64,000 bases of DNA from Candidatus Limnocylindria bacterium (lineage in GTDB: Bacteria; Chloroflexota; Limnocylindria; P2-11E), in NCBI GenBank assembly GCA_036523395.1, contig DATDEH010000102.1:1-64000 (forward strand), in the 5' to 3' direction. Numbering within the stretch: position 1 is the first letter of the stretch; each line of letters opens with the position of its first letter. The translations under genes and the position numbers were made by a program. This document shows positions 49,413 to 57,950 of the stretch, piece after piece. The notes beneath the pieces were generated by a model, which was not told the DNA's origin, did not search any database, and saw only the letters and a program-made list of their open reading frames with translations.

Positions 49413-49544
49413 CTACGGGTGCCAGCAGTCTCCGCCGCCTGCATTGGGGTCACACGCGAGGGCGGTCGACGCGAGCGGCCCGCTCATCGAGATCGCGAAG
49501 GCGCTGAGTATCGCGAGGATCTGCACGAAACGACGTAGCGACAT
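49413..49544 (-). CDS. Small secreted peptide, 43 residues
   Basis: ATG 49544 with GGAGG upstream opens MSLRRFVQILAILSAFAISM, a classical signal peptide continuing to LASTALA. The mature remainder is only CDPNAGGGDCWHP, with two Cys. Cleavage at ALA-C is plausible; a lipobox is less convincing. The position just upstream of a TPR-type XRE regulator suggests a signalling-peptide/regulator pair (quorum-sensing-like), but no direct evidence exists. Confidence 0.6.
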   Translation of the reverse strand: MSLRRFVQILAILSAFAISMSGPLASTALACDPNAGGGDCWHP

Positions 49545-49667
49545 CAGTGGGTCCTCCCGACCCCACCGGCGAATTTGTCGCTGGGCCCGTCACCGGGACT
49601 ATCGCTGCGTTGGCAGCGGAAGTAAAGGAGGGTTTGTCCGAAATCGAATCGTCCTTCAGCGCGCGAC

Positions 49668-50582
49668 TTAGTCGGCCGGAGACGCGACCACCGTCGGCTC
49701 GGCTCGAGTGCCGCCGCCTGCGACGGCATTCAACGCCACAGAAACGACGACCAAGGCCGCCCCGGCGACCATCCGCCAGGTGATGTTCTCGCCGAGCGCT
49801 AAAGCGCCGATCAGGAGCGCCTGCGCCGGGATGACGACCTGGGCCAGGGTCATCGTCGTGGGGCGTAGCCGGCGGGTGAGCCACATCTGCAGCACCAGCC
49901 CGACGCATGAGCCGAAGACCACGAGGTAGCCGAACGCGAGCGCGGCGCCCACGTTCCAGTTGGCGACCGTGCCGGCCTGCGCAGCAGCGAACGGCAACAG
50001 GAAGAGCGATCCGGCGCACGTCCCGATCGCGACGAGCGGCAGCGGCGAGCCCTGTCGCAGCTCACGAGCCTGCAGGATCGTACCGACCGCCCAGGTGATC
50101 GGCATCAACGCGAGCAGCACGCTGGCAACGAGAGCCTCTGGTCGCCCGTTCGTATCCGGCGCGCCAACGAGCACCGCGATGCCGATGAGCCCGAGGATGA
50201 GACCGACGACCTTCATCGCGGAGAGCCGGTCGCCACGCACGAGGAAGTGCGCGAGGATCGCCGTCCAGATCGGGGATGACGCGCCGAAGACCGAGACGAG
50301 TCCGCTGGGCACGTACTGCTCCGACCAGAAGATGATCGCCCAGCTCGATCCGGTGTTGAAGATGCCGACGACGATCGACGAGACGATGACGCGGCGCTCA
50401 CGTGGGAACGGATGCCCCATCGCGAGCGATAGCCCGACGAGGACGATCGACACAGCGACGGCGCGCTCGAACGCGAAGACGAATGGCGGGACAGCTTCGA
50501 CCCCGACCTTGATCGCGGCCCAGGTCGAGCCCCAGAGCGCGATGAGCACGACATAGCCGAGGCTGACGGCGAATGGGGGCAT
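49668..50582 (-). CDS. EamA-family (DMT) transporter
   Basis: About 304 residues from ATG 50582, with ten predicted membrane helices in two EamA halves: WGSTWAAIKVGVEAVPPFVF, then FGASSPIWTAILAHFLVRGD and LVVFGSCVGLVLQMWLTRRL. The family exports metabolites or amino acids; the substrate is unknown. Divergent from the Sco gene with a 30-bp gap. Confidence 0.88.
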   Translation of the reverse strand: MPPFAVSLGYVVLIALWGSTWAAIKVGVEAVPPFVFAFERAVAVSIVLVGLSLAMGHPFPRERRVIVSSIVVGIFNTGSSWAIIFWSEQYVPSGLVSVFGASSPIWTAILAHFLVRGDRLSAMKVVGLILGLIGIAVLVGAPDTNGRPEALVASVLLALMPITWAVGTILQARELRQGSPLPLVAIGTCAGSLFLLPFAAAQAGTVANWNVGAALAFGYLVVFGSCVGLVLQMWLTRRLRPTTMTLAQVVIPAQALLIGALALGENITWRMVAGAALVVVSVALNAVAGGGTRAEPTVVASPAD

Positions 50583-50612
50583 GGCGTCGATGATGGGCCA
50601 TATGCTCGAACG

Positions 50613-51191
50613 GTGATCCGCGCGATCGTGCTCGCGCTCACTTGCGCGCTTGTGATGTCGGCGTGCGGCGAGGATCACCTCTTTGGCACCGAGCTCGAGA
50701 AGAACACGGCACCAGATTTCACGCTGACCGACGGCGTCAGCGGCAAGGGCCTCACGCTGTCGTCACTGCGGAGGAATACGGTCGCGCTCGCGTTCCTCTA
50801 TACACGCTGCCCCGACGTGTGTCCGCTCACTGCGGGTCAGTTCCGCGCGGCGCAGCGGTCGCTCGGCGACGACATGTCGAAGGTCGAGTTCGTCGCCGTC
50901 TCGGTCGACGCCGAGGGCGACACGCCGGCCGCGGTCCGCGAGTTCTCGACCCTGCACGACCTCAGCGAGCGGTGGCACTACCTCATCGGAACGCGGGCGC
51001 AGCTCGAGGCCGTCTGGGCTCTGTATGGCATCGGCTCGTTCGCGTCATCCGGTGCGCGCGCGGTGGACCACAACGACGCGATCTATCTCATCGACCGGCG
51101 CGGACGGGAGCGGGCGATCCTGCACTCGAGCGATCCGACGAACTGGCTTCTCGATGACTTGCGTGCGCTGATCAGGGAGGGGTCGGACTAG
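50613..51191 (+). CDS. SCO1/SenC-type copper chaperone lipoprotein
   Basis: A 192-residue protein from GTG 50613. Lipoprotein signal with lipobox VMSAC (Cys18), then a thioredoxin fold with the copper motif CPDVCP (Cys66, Cys70) and distal His153 (VDHNDAIYLID). Sco proteins deliver copper to the CuA site of cytochrome c oxidase subunit II. The oxidase genes begin immediately downstream, which fits well. Confidence 0.92.
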   Translation: MIRAIVLALTCALVMSACGEDHLFGTELEKNTAPDFTLTDGVSGKGLTLSSLRRNTVALAFLYTRCPDVCPLTAGQFRAAQRSLGDDMSKVEFVAVSVDAEGDTPAAVREFSTLHDLSERWHYLIGTRAQLEAVWALYGIGSFASSGARAVDHNDAIYLIDRRGRERAILHSSDPTNWLLDDLRALIREGSD

Positions 51192-51209
51192 CCAATGGCG
51201 GCTTCGCCG

Positions 51210-51905
51210 TCAGCCAATGATGTAGATGATCGTGAAGAGGCCGATCCAGACGACGTCCACGAAGTGCCAGTAGATCGACGCCGCCTCGACCGCGAGGTGC
51301 CGCCGCGCTGAGAACTGGCCCTTGAGCGAACGGATGAAGACGTAGATGTTCATGAGGATGCCGCCGGTGACGTGCGCACCGTGGAAGCCGGTGAGCGTGA
51401 AGAACACCGCGGTGAAGATGCTGTTGTCGGGAAGGAAACCGAGCTTCGTGTACTCGTAGAGCTGACCGGAGATGAACCAGATCCCGAGGACGATCGTCGG
51501 CGCGAGCCAGCGGATGAGGCCAGTGCGATCGCCGCGCTTGATCGCGTTCACCGCGAACTGCATGGTCACGCTGGATGCGAGCAGGGCCACCGTGTTGATC
51601 GCGACGACCGGCACCTGGACGCCGAAGATGTCGGTGGCCGAGTTCCAATGCGGCTTCTCGCATTCGGCCGCGCAGCGCTGGAAGATGGGCTCCCATTCCG
51701 GCACGCGAGCGCGCAGGAAGAAATACGTCGTGAAAAGGGCCCCGAAGAACATCCCTTCCGACGATATGAAGATGATGCAGCCCCACATCGCGTGCGAGAA
51801 GCGCCCGGGCTGTGATTCGAGGCCTGTGTCATTGAGCGGAAGGCGGTCGCGCGGGCGCTCGCGGCGACCGCGGACGATGGGACGCTCCTCAGTGCGTGAG
51901 CTCAT
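51210..51905 (-). CDS. ctaE: Cytochrome c oxidase subunit III
   Basis: A 231-residue protein with about five membrane helices: MWGCIIFISSEGMFFGALFT, VVAINTVALLASSVTMQFAV, TLTGFHGAHVTGGILMNIYV and EAASIYWHFVDVVWIGLFTI. The FHGxHVxxG and YWHFVDxVW signatures are diagnostic. It has a long polar N-terminus. It follows the small subunit IV-like gene with a 3-bp gap. Confidence 0.95.
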   Translation of the reverse strand: MSSRTEERPIVRGRRERPRDRLPLNDTGLESQPGRFSHAMWGCIIFISSEGMFFGALFTTYFFLRARVPEWEPIFQRCAAECEKPHWNSATDIFGVQVPVVAINTVALLASSVTMQFAVNAIKRGDRTGLIRWLAPTIVLGIWFISGQLYEYTKLGFLPDNSIFTAVFFTLTGFHGAHVTGGILMNIYVFIRSLKGQFSARRHLAVEAASIYWHFVDVVWIGLFTIIYIIG

Positions 51906-51908
51906 CCT

Positions 51909-52148
51909 TTAGTGGCCGCCGTGACCGGCCGAATCGCCGGCCGCGACATACGCACGAGCGTCATCGATGAGCCACGTGACGATCCCGATCAGCAGGATCG
52001 CGACGCCGACGGCGATGAGGACGACGCCGAACAGGATCCCGAACGCCATGATCGTGACTCCGAGACCGATGATCGGCGGTGAGAGGCTCGGTGGCGGGAG
52101 ATGTGGCTCTGGCTCGGCCGTCGTCGTCGTTTCGTGGTGTCCGGACAC
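51909..52148 (-). CDS. Small subunit IV-like protein of cytochrome c oxidase
   Basis: A 79-residue protein with two membrane helices (IIGLGVTIMAFGILFGVVLI, then VAILLIGIVTWLIDD). The His-rich termini (SGHHETT and AGHGGH) lie on either side. Position next to subunit III suggests the small fourth subunit of actinobacterial/chloroflexi-type oxidases. It is divergent from coxB across a ~29-bp gap. Confidence 0.78.
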   Translation of the reverse strand: MSGHHETTTTAEPEPHLPPPSLSPPIIGLGVTIMAFGILFGVVLIAVGVAILLIGIVTWLIDDARAYVAAGDSAGHGGH

Positions 52149-52177
52149 GGGCGACAGTCTAGGAGGCCGATTGGCGC

Positions 52178-53251
52178 GTGTCGAAACGACGCCCTAATCT
52201 TTGCGCGATGTTCTCGGTGCGCATGCGCGTGGCCCTCGGCGTCATCACCGCTCTCGTCATCGCTCTCGTCTCATCGACCTACGCGCTCGCCGATGGCCCA
52301 TGGCCGAACGACCCGCAGGGTCCGCAAGCGAAGTCGATCGCCGAGCTCTACTGGATCATGTTCGTCGCCGCCGTGGTCGTGCTCGCGATCGTGGACGGCG
52401 GGCTCATCTACGCGGGGATCAAGTTCCGCGAGCGGCCTGGGCACGTCGCGAAGCAGTTCCACGGACAGAACTTCCTCGAGCTGACCTGGACCGTCATCCC
52501 GACGCTCATGGTCGTCAGCTTCTCGGTGCTCTCATGGCAGAAGCTCGACTTCATCAACAACACGCGTAGCAGCGACGTGGGGATGGTGGTCCAGGCCCAG
52601 GGCAGCCAGTGGACCTGGACCTTCAGCTATCCCCACGAGGACCGCTTCAAACTCCTGGACAACACCTACCTAAAGACCGGCGAGGAGCTGCACATCCCGG
52701 TCGGCATGAAGGTGCGGATCGAGCTGTCGGCGAAGGACGTCATCCATTCGTTCTGGGTCCCCTCGATCGGCGGGAAGAAGGACGCCGTCCCTGGTCGCGC
52801 CACCGACCTTTGGATCCAGGCCGACAAGCCGGGTACGTTCAAGGGCCAGTGCTTCGAGTTCTGCGGCGATGGACACGCCGACATGCTCATCACGCTGGTG
52901 GCCCATCCGCCCAGCGAGTACGCGGCCTGGGCAACGCAGGCCGTGAAGGACGCCAACGTCTTCCTCGATCCCGCGTCGAAGGTCGGGCGCGAGCTCTTCT
53001 TCTCGCTCGCCTGCGTGGGATGCCACACGATCGACAAGACCACCGCCCAAGGGAAGATCGGGCCGAACCTGACGCATGTCATGAGCAAGAAGAGCATCGC
53101 CGGCGGTGCACTTTCGCCGGTGAATGAAGAGAACCTGACGAAGTGGGTCTCGAATCCGCCTGCGGTCAAGCCCGGAACGCTCATGCCGAACCTTGGTCTC
53201 TCACAGCAGCAGGTCCACGACATCGTCCTGTTCCTGCAGACGCTGAAATAG
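52178..53251 (+). CDS. ctaC: Cytochrome c oxidase subunit II fused to cytochrome c
   Basis: A 357-residue protein. GTG 52178 has AGGAGG 11 bp upstream; an alternative ATG at 52208 gives a cleaner signal peptide. Two membrane helices are followed by the CuA domain with ligands His190, Cys225, Cys229, His233 and Met236 (QCFEFCGDGHADM). A C-terminal cytochrome c domain has CVGCH at 279-283 and axial Met336 (TLMPNLG). This is a caa3-type subunit II. It is transcribed on the plus strand, convergent with the rest of the cluster. Confidence 0.95.
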   Translation: MSKRRPNLCAMFSVRMRVALGVITALVIALVSSTYALADGPWPNDPQGPQAKSIAELYWIMFVAAVVVLAIVDGGLIYAGIKFRERPGHVAKQFHGQNFLELTWTVIPTLMVVSFSVLSWQKLDFINNTRSSDVGMVVQAQGSQWTWTFSYPHEDRFKLLDNTYLKTGEELHIPVGMKVRIELSAKDVIHSFWVPSIGGKKDAVPGRATDLWIQADKPGTFKGQCFEFCGDGHADMLITLVAHPPSEYAAWATQAVKDANVFLDPASKVGRELFFSLACVGCHTIDKTTAQGKIGPNLTHVMSKKSIAGGALSPVNEENLTKWVSNPPAVKPGTLMPNLGLSQQQVHDIVLFLQTLK

Positions 53252-53253
53252 CT

Positions 53254-53667
53254 TTACTGGACCATTAGCGCCGCCCGCATCCCCAGCTGATAGTGGCCTG
53301 GGACGTTGCAGATCACCACGTACTTCCCGGCCGCGAGGTCCGCGCTCACGACGGACACCTTGCCGACCGGCAGGCTCTTCACCTGCTTGATCAGACCGTC
53401 TTCCTTCGCCTTCGCATCCGCGGTCGTCGCTAGCTTGTCGAACGGCAGATCGGTCCTGATGAGCTCGAAGGAGTGCTCCATCCCGCCCTCGTTCTTGATC
53501 CCGAACTTCACCGTGCCGGCCTTTACCGTCGGGACGCTGAGGATCACCTTGTAGTCCTGCATGTGGACCGCGACGTCGACGTCGGTCGGGATGGTCTCCG
53601 CCGCCGCAGAGCACGCCGCGACGGTCACGGCGACGCCGAAGAGCAGCGCGAGGGAGAGGCGGATCAC
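53254..53667 (-). CDS. Cupredoxin-like lipoprotein
   Basis: A 137-residue protein with lipobox VAACS (Cys19) and a plastocyanin-like domain. Ligands are His in GGMEHSFELI and the loop VICNVPGHYQLGM (Cys-His-Met). It probably carries electrons or copper for the oxidase. The start overlaps the ctaG stop (ATGA). Confidence 0.88.
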   Translation of the reverse strand: MIRLSLALLFGVAVTVAACSAAAETIPTDVDVAVHMQDYKVILSVPTVKAGTVKFGIKNEGGMEHSFELIRTDLPFDKLATTADAKAKEDGLIKQVKSLPVGKVSVVSADLAAGKYVVICNVPGHYQLGMRAALMVQ

Positions 53668-54437
53668 GAATGCAGCGTACCGCGCTCGCGGCGACGCTGC
53701 GTTTCCTCCTCGTGCGCGAGCCAGCGGAAGAACGCGAGCGAGACGCCGAGCAGGAACACCGCGTCACCGACCACCCACATGAGCGCACCGCCGATCCGCT
53801 GATCGGTCAGGGCGTCGATGCCATATCGGACGGTGCGTTCGGCGTAGTGCGGATACAACGGCCGGGTCGAGAACGACAGGATGCCGCCGAGCAGCGTGTT
53901 CTGGGCGGCGCCGGCGAGCAGCAGATAGATGATCCGCGCCGCGTACGGCAGCGTTCCGCGGAAGGGCATGGGGTCGATGACCACGCTCCAGAAGAGCATC
54001 GCAGCGCCGAAGAAGTGCGCGTGCTCGAGGACGTGGATCCGCGCGTCCTCCACCGCGCCGTCGTACAGCGCCGGCCAGTGCCACAGGTAGACGCCACCGA
54101 CGAAGAGCACGACCGCGACGAGCGGATGGCGGAGGAAATGGACGATGCCGCGAACGGAGCCGCTCCGCGCGAGCGGCCGCACGACGCGGGCGCGGATGCC
54201 ATCAGGCAGGCCAAGCAGCAGCGGACGCACTGGCTCGCCGATGAAGAGGAGCGGCGGCGCGATCGTCGTGAGGAGAACGTGCTGGAGCATGTGGACGCTG
54301 AACAGGTCGGCGGCGATGACCTCGAGCGCCGGCGCCAGCGCGAGCAGCAGCGTCAGGGTGCCGAGAAAGAAGACTCCCGTGCGCCACACCGACCACCGCC
54401 GGCGCTTCATCCGGCGCACGCCGCGCGCATACGCCAC
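53664..54437 (-). CDS. CtaG/caa3-type oxidase assembly membrane protein
   Basis: About 257 residues with seven membrane segments: ALEVIAADLFSVHMLQHVLL, FLRHPLVAVVLFVGGVYLWH, EHAHFFGAAMLFWSVVIDPM and ARIIYLLLAGAAQNTLLGGI. This is the CtaG (caa3_CtaG) pattern with conserved His near helix ends. The start is uncertain. GTG 54437 is used here, but the first helix appears to continue upstream (LTTALAVVAAVLAA) in a frame with no obvious ATG. It probably helps copper insertion into subunit I. Confidence 0.85.
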   Translation of the reverse strand: MAYARGVRRMKRRRWSVWRTGVFFLGTLTLLLALAPALEVIAADLFSVHMLQHVLLTTIAPPLLFIGEPVRPLLLGLPDGIRARVVRPLARSGSVRGIVHFLRHPLVAVVLFVGGVYLWHWPALYDGAVEDARIHVLEHAHFFGAAMLFWSVVIDPMPFRGTLPYAARIIYLLLAGAAQNTLLGGILSFSTRPLYPHYAERTVRYGIDALTDQRIGGALMWVVGDAVFLLGVSLAFFRWLAHEEETQRRRERGTLHS

Positions 54438-54463
54438 CGCCGCTAGGACGGCGGCGACGACGG

Positions 54464-56221
54464 CTAGAGCCGTAGTGAGCTGTCCACCATGATCACGACG
54501 AATAGCAGCGCGAGATACAGGAGTGAGTACACGTACAGGCCGCGCGCGACGGCGCGGCGCCGTGCCGCGGCCACGCGCAGCAGTCGCACGGCCCAGCCGA
54601 CGAACACAAGACCGAGACCGACCGCGACGACGAGATAGAGCGGTCCCAGGCCACCACCCAGGAACAGGAGGAGCGACAGCGGCACGAGCGAGAGCGCGTA
54701 CGTCAAGATGCCCCACGTCGTGGCCTCTTCGCCGCGCACGACCGGCAGCATCGGGATGCCGGCGCGCTTGTAGTCATCGCTGATGAGCAGCGCGAGCGCC
54801 CAGAAGTGGGCGGGGGTCCAGAAGAAGATGATCGCGAACAGGAGCCACGCCTCGAGGTCGAGCGAGCCCGTGACCGCCGCCCATCCCACGAGCGGCGGGA
54901 TCGCGCCGGCAGCGCCACCGATGACGATGTTCTGCACCGTCGAGCGTTTGAGCCACAGCGTGTAGACGAGGATGTAGAAGAGCGTGCCACAGGTGGCGAG
55001 CGCTGCGGCGAGGACATTCGCGAACAGCGCGAGCACGGCGAACGCGATGACGTTGAGAACGATCCCAAGGCCGACGGCCAACTCGTCCGGGACACGATGC
55101 GACGGCAAAGGCCTGCGGCGGGTGCGGCGCATCAGCTCATCGATGTCGCGGTCGAAGTAATGATTCAGCGCGGACGCGCCACCGCTCGCGGCCGCACCGC
55201 CCACGATCGTCGCCGCGATCAGCGAGAACGGAGGCACGCCGCGCGCCGCGAGGAACATCGCGCCGATCGCCGTGAGCAGCAGCAGCGACATGATCGCGGG
55301 CTTCGTGAGCGCGACCATGTCCGACACGAGCTCGCGCGACGGCATCGTGGGACGCCAGGCGATCACGGTCAGCGCGACGGTGAGACACCACACCAGCGAC
55401 GCCAGTGCGGGGTGGGCACCAAGAGCCCACGGGGAAAAACCGCTGAGCGGATTCGCCGCGCCGACGGCGACCTGTGCGACGAACGCGACCGCGGTCATGA
55501 CCGCGAATGATCCGAGCCCCGGCGCTTCGCGCCGGTGACGCCACGCCTGCCAGCACGCCGCGAGCAGCACCACACCGACGACCCCCGCGACCCAGCGGTG
55601 CGCCATGTGGATCGCGGGTGCGCCGAAGGCCGGGAACGCGCCGTCGTCGCACAGGGGCCACGTCGTGCACGCGGTGCTCGCGTCGGCGCCGCGCACGTAC
55701 GCGCCGGTGAGCATCAGGACGAACGTGCCGACCGCCGCTGCGAGCAGGACCGCCGTCCACGGCGCGCCTCGAGTGCGCGTCGCAAGCTCCGGCCAGCGGA
55801 CCTCGACGGCGAGGACAGTGAGGACCGCGAGCAGGATCTCGGCGTTCGCGAGATGCGCTGTCACCCACGTGTTCGGGAGCTCGAGGAGGACGACGATCCC
55901 GCCGAGGACCGCTTGCAGGACGTAGAGAACGCCCGCCGCGATCACGAGCGCGAACACGCGTGAACGCCGGCGGAACCTCGCGACCGTGATGAGGCCGAGC
56001 GCCGCGAGGCTCAGGCCACCGGCGATCGCGATGAAGCGATGGAACCATTCGATGCGCGTGGCCGTGTCGAGGCCTGGCAGGAACTGTCCATGGCACAGCG
56101 GCCAATCCGGGCAGCCGAGTCCGGACCCGCTGACGCGCACGACGCCGCCCCAGACGACGACGAGGAACGACAGGGCGAGCGTCACATACACGAGGGCGCG
56201 GTAGCGCGGGCCGAAGCTCAT
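54464..56221 (-). CDS. ctaAB: Heme A synthase-heme O synthase fusion (CtaA-CtaB)
   Basis: A 585-residue fusion. Residues ~1-300 are COX15/CtaA-like with eight helices: GSGLGCPDWPLCHG, RIEWFHRFIA, NTWVTAHLAN, TTWPLCDDGA and IHMAHRW contain the conserved His and Cys. Residues ~305-585 are a COX10/CtaB protoheme farnesyltransferase: LTKPAIMSLLLLTAIG, NHYFDRDIDELMRRTRRRPL and FFWTPAHFWALALLI with the prenyl-diphosphate-binding DxxxD motif. The single protein would convert heme B to heme O and then heme A. It lies between coxA and ctaG. Confidence 0.95.
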   Translation of the reverse strand: MSFGPRYRALVYVTLALSFLVVVWGGVVRVSGSGLGCPDWPLCHGQFLPGLDTATRIEWFHRFIAIAGGLSLAALGLITVARFRRRSRVFALVIAAGVLYVLQAVLGGIVVLLELPNTWVTAHLANAEILLAVLTVLAVEVRWPELATRTRGAPWTAVLLAAAVGTFVLMLTGAYVRGADASTACTTWPLCDDGAFPAFGAPAIHMAHRWVAGVVGVVLLAACWQAWRHRREAPGLGSFAVMTAVAFVAQVAVGAANPLSGFSPWALGAHPALASLVWCLTVALTVIAWRPTMPSRELVSDMVALTKPAIMSLLLLTAIGAMFLAARGVPPFSLIAATIVGGAAASGGASALNHYFDRDIDELMRRTRRRPLPSHRVPDELAVGLGIVLNVIAFAVLALFANVLAAALATCGTLFYILVYTLWLKRSTVQNIVIGGAAGAIPPLVGWAAVTGSLDLEAWLLFAIIFFWTPAHFWALALLISDDYKRAGIPMLPVVRGEEATTWGILTYALSLVPLSLLLFLGGGLGPLYLVVAVGLGLVFVGWAVRLLRVAAARRRAVARGLYVYSLLYLALLFVVIMVDSSLRL

Positions 56222-56243
56222 GCGGACTCTCTCGACGTGCTCC

Positions 56244-57878
56244 CTAGTGGGGCACGTCTTCCTTCAACGGACGTGCGCTATGCACGACCGGAATGCGCGC
56301 GAAGTTGTACACAGGCGGCGGCGAGCTCGTTGCCCATTCGAGGGTGTCGCCCTCCCACGGGTCGTCGTCCGCGATCTTGCCGCCCTTCATCACGATGCTG
56401 CTCACGAAGTTGAAGATGAAGACCAGGATCGACAGCGCGATGAGGTAGACGCCGATCGTCGCGACGAGGTTCAGGAAACCCCACTCGGGGGACTGGACGT
56501 AGTGATACGTGCGGCGGGGCATGCCCTCGATGCCGAGCTGGTGCATGGGGTAGAACGCGAGGTTGAAGCCGAGGAAGAAGATCAGGAACTGGATCGTCCC
56601 GAGGCGCTCGCTCATCATCCGCCCGGTGATCTTCGGGATCCAGTAGAACGCGGCGGCGAAGAACGAGAAGAGCGCGCCGCCGACGAGCACGTAGTGGATG
56701 TGCGCGACGACGTAGTAGGTGTCCGACAGCTGGATGTCGACCGGCACAGATCCGAGGAAGACGCCCGAGATGCCGCCGATAGTGAACACGGCGAGGAAGC
56801 CGAGCGCGAAAAGCATCGGTGTCTTGAAACGCAGCGACCCGCCCCAGATCGTGCCGAGCCACGAGAACACCTTCACGCCGGTCGGCACCGCGATGAGCAT
56901 CGTCGACGACATGAAGAAGATCTGCAGCGCCGGGTCGATGCCGGCGACGAACATGTGATGGACGAACACGCCGAACGACAGGAAGCCGATCGCAACCGAC
57001 GCGTACGCGATCATCTTGTAGCCGAAGATCGGCTTCCGCGAGAACACCGGGAGGACCTCGCTGATCACTCCGAAGCCGGGGAGGATCATGATGTAGACCT
57101 CCGGGTGCCCGAAGAACCAGAACAGGTACTGCCACAGGAGCGGATCGGCGCCCTCACCAACGCCGAAGAAGTTCGTCCCCGCGATGCGATCGAAGAGCAG
57201 CAGCACGCCCGCGACGGTGAGGAACGGCATCGCCAGCACCAGGAGGAAGCTCGTCACGAGGACGCTCCACGCGAAGAGCGTGATGCGATGGAACGTCATG
57301 CCCGGCGCGCGGAGCGAGAAGATCGTCACGATCATGTTGAGCGCGCCGAAGATCGACGAGAACCCGAGGACGGTGAGGCCGATGATCCACAGGTCCTGGC
57401 CGAAGCCCGGCGAGAACGGCTTCGTCGACAGTGGAACGTACGACGTCCAGCCCGATGCGGGCGGACCGACGATGAAGCTCGAGTAGAGGATCACACCGCC
57501 GGAGAGCAGGAGCCAGTAGGACAGCGCGTTGAGGCGCGGGAACGCCATGTCGCGCGCGCCGAGCTGCAAGGGGATGATGAAGTTCGCGAAACCCGTCCAG
57601 ACCGGCACGACGAACAGGAAGACCATGGTCGTCCCGTGCATCGTGAACGCGGCGTTGTACTGCTGCGCAGTGAGCACGGTGCCGTCGGGGGTCGCGAGCT
57701 GCGTGCGCATCGCGAGCGCGAGCAGACCCCCTGACAGGAAGAAGAAGAACGTCGTGAAGAGGTAGAGCACCCCGATCTTCTTGTGGTCGACGGTGGTGAT
57801 CCACTCGAGGATGCCCGTGTAACGGGGTCGCGCGACCGGAAAGGTCTGTTCTGCGGTGGCCATGCGGGTCCATTCCAT
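56244..57878 (-). CDS. ctaD: Cytochrome c oxidase subunit I
   Basis: A 544-residue heme-copper oxidase core with 12 helices. Signatures are MHGTTMVFLF (heme ligand His), WYLFFFGHPEVY-type QYLFWFFGHPEVYIMILPGF (CuB His plus Tyr crosslink), VHHMFVAG (CuB histidines) and YVVAHIHYVLVGG (heme ligands). Proton-channel residues resemble A-type oxidases. A second start five codons in (MATAEQTF) is likely. First gene of the minus-strand ctaD-ctaAB-ctaG-cupredoxin operon. Confidence 0.97.
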   Translation of the reverse strand: MEWTRMATAEQTFPVARPRYTGILEWITTVDHKKIGVLYLFTTFFFFLSGGLLALAMRTQLATPDGTVLTAQQYNAAFTMHGTTMVFLFVVPVWTGFANFIIPLQLGARDMAFPRLNALSYWLLLSGGVILYSSFIVGPPASGWTSYVPLSTKPFSPGFGQDLWIIGLTVLGFSSIFGALNMIVTIFSLRAPGMTFHRITLFAWSVLVTSFLLVLAMPFLTVAGVLLLFDRIAGTNFFGVGEGADPLLWQYLFWFFGHPEVYIMILPGFGVISEVLPVFSRKPIFGYKMIAYASVAIGFLSFGVFVHHMFVAGIDPALQIFFMSSTMLIAVPTGVKVFSWLGTIWGGSLRFKTPMLFALGFLAVFTIGGISGVFLGSVPVDIQLSDTYYVVAHIHYVLVGGALFSFFAAAFYWIPKITGRMMSERLGTIQFLIFFLGFNLAFYPMHQLGIEGMPRRTYHYVQSPEWGFLNLVATIGVYLIALSILVFIFNFVSSIVMKGGKIADDDPWEGDTLEWATSSPPPVYNFARIPVVHSARPLKEDVPH

Positions 57879-57950
57879 CGCCCTGCGGTGGGAGTGTCAA
57901 ATACGCGAACAGATGTGCCGTCGGGCGTCCGAGCCCCCTAGACTTCCGCC

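Noticed and set aside
56220-57734. A 504-codon plus-strand open frame
   Set aside because: Antisense to cytochrome oxidase subunit I, with extreme Glu/Arg/His composition and no hydrophobic or domain pattern.
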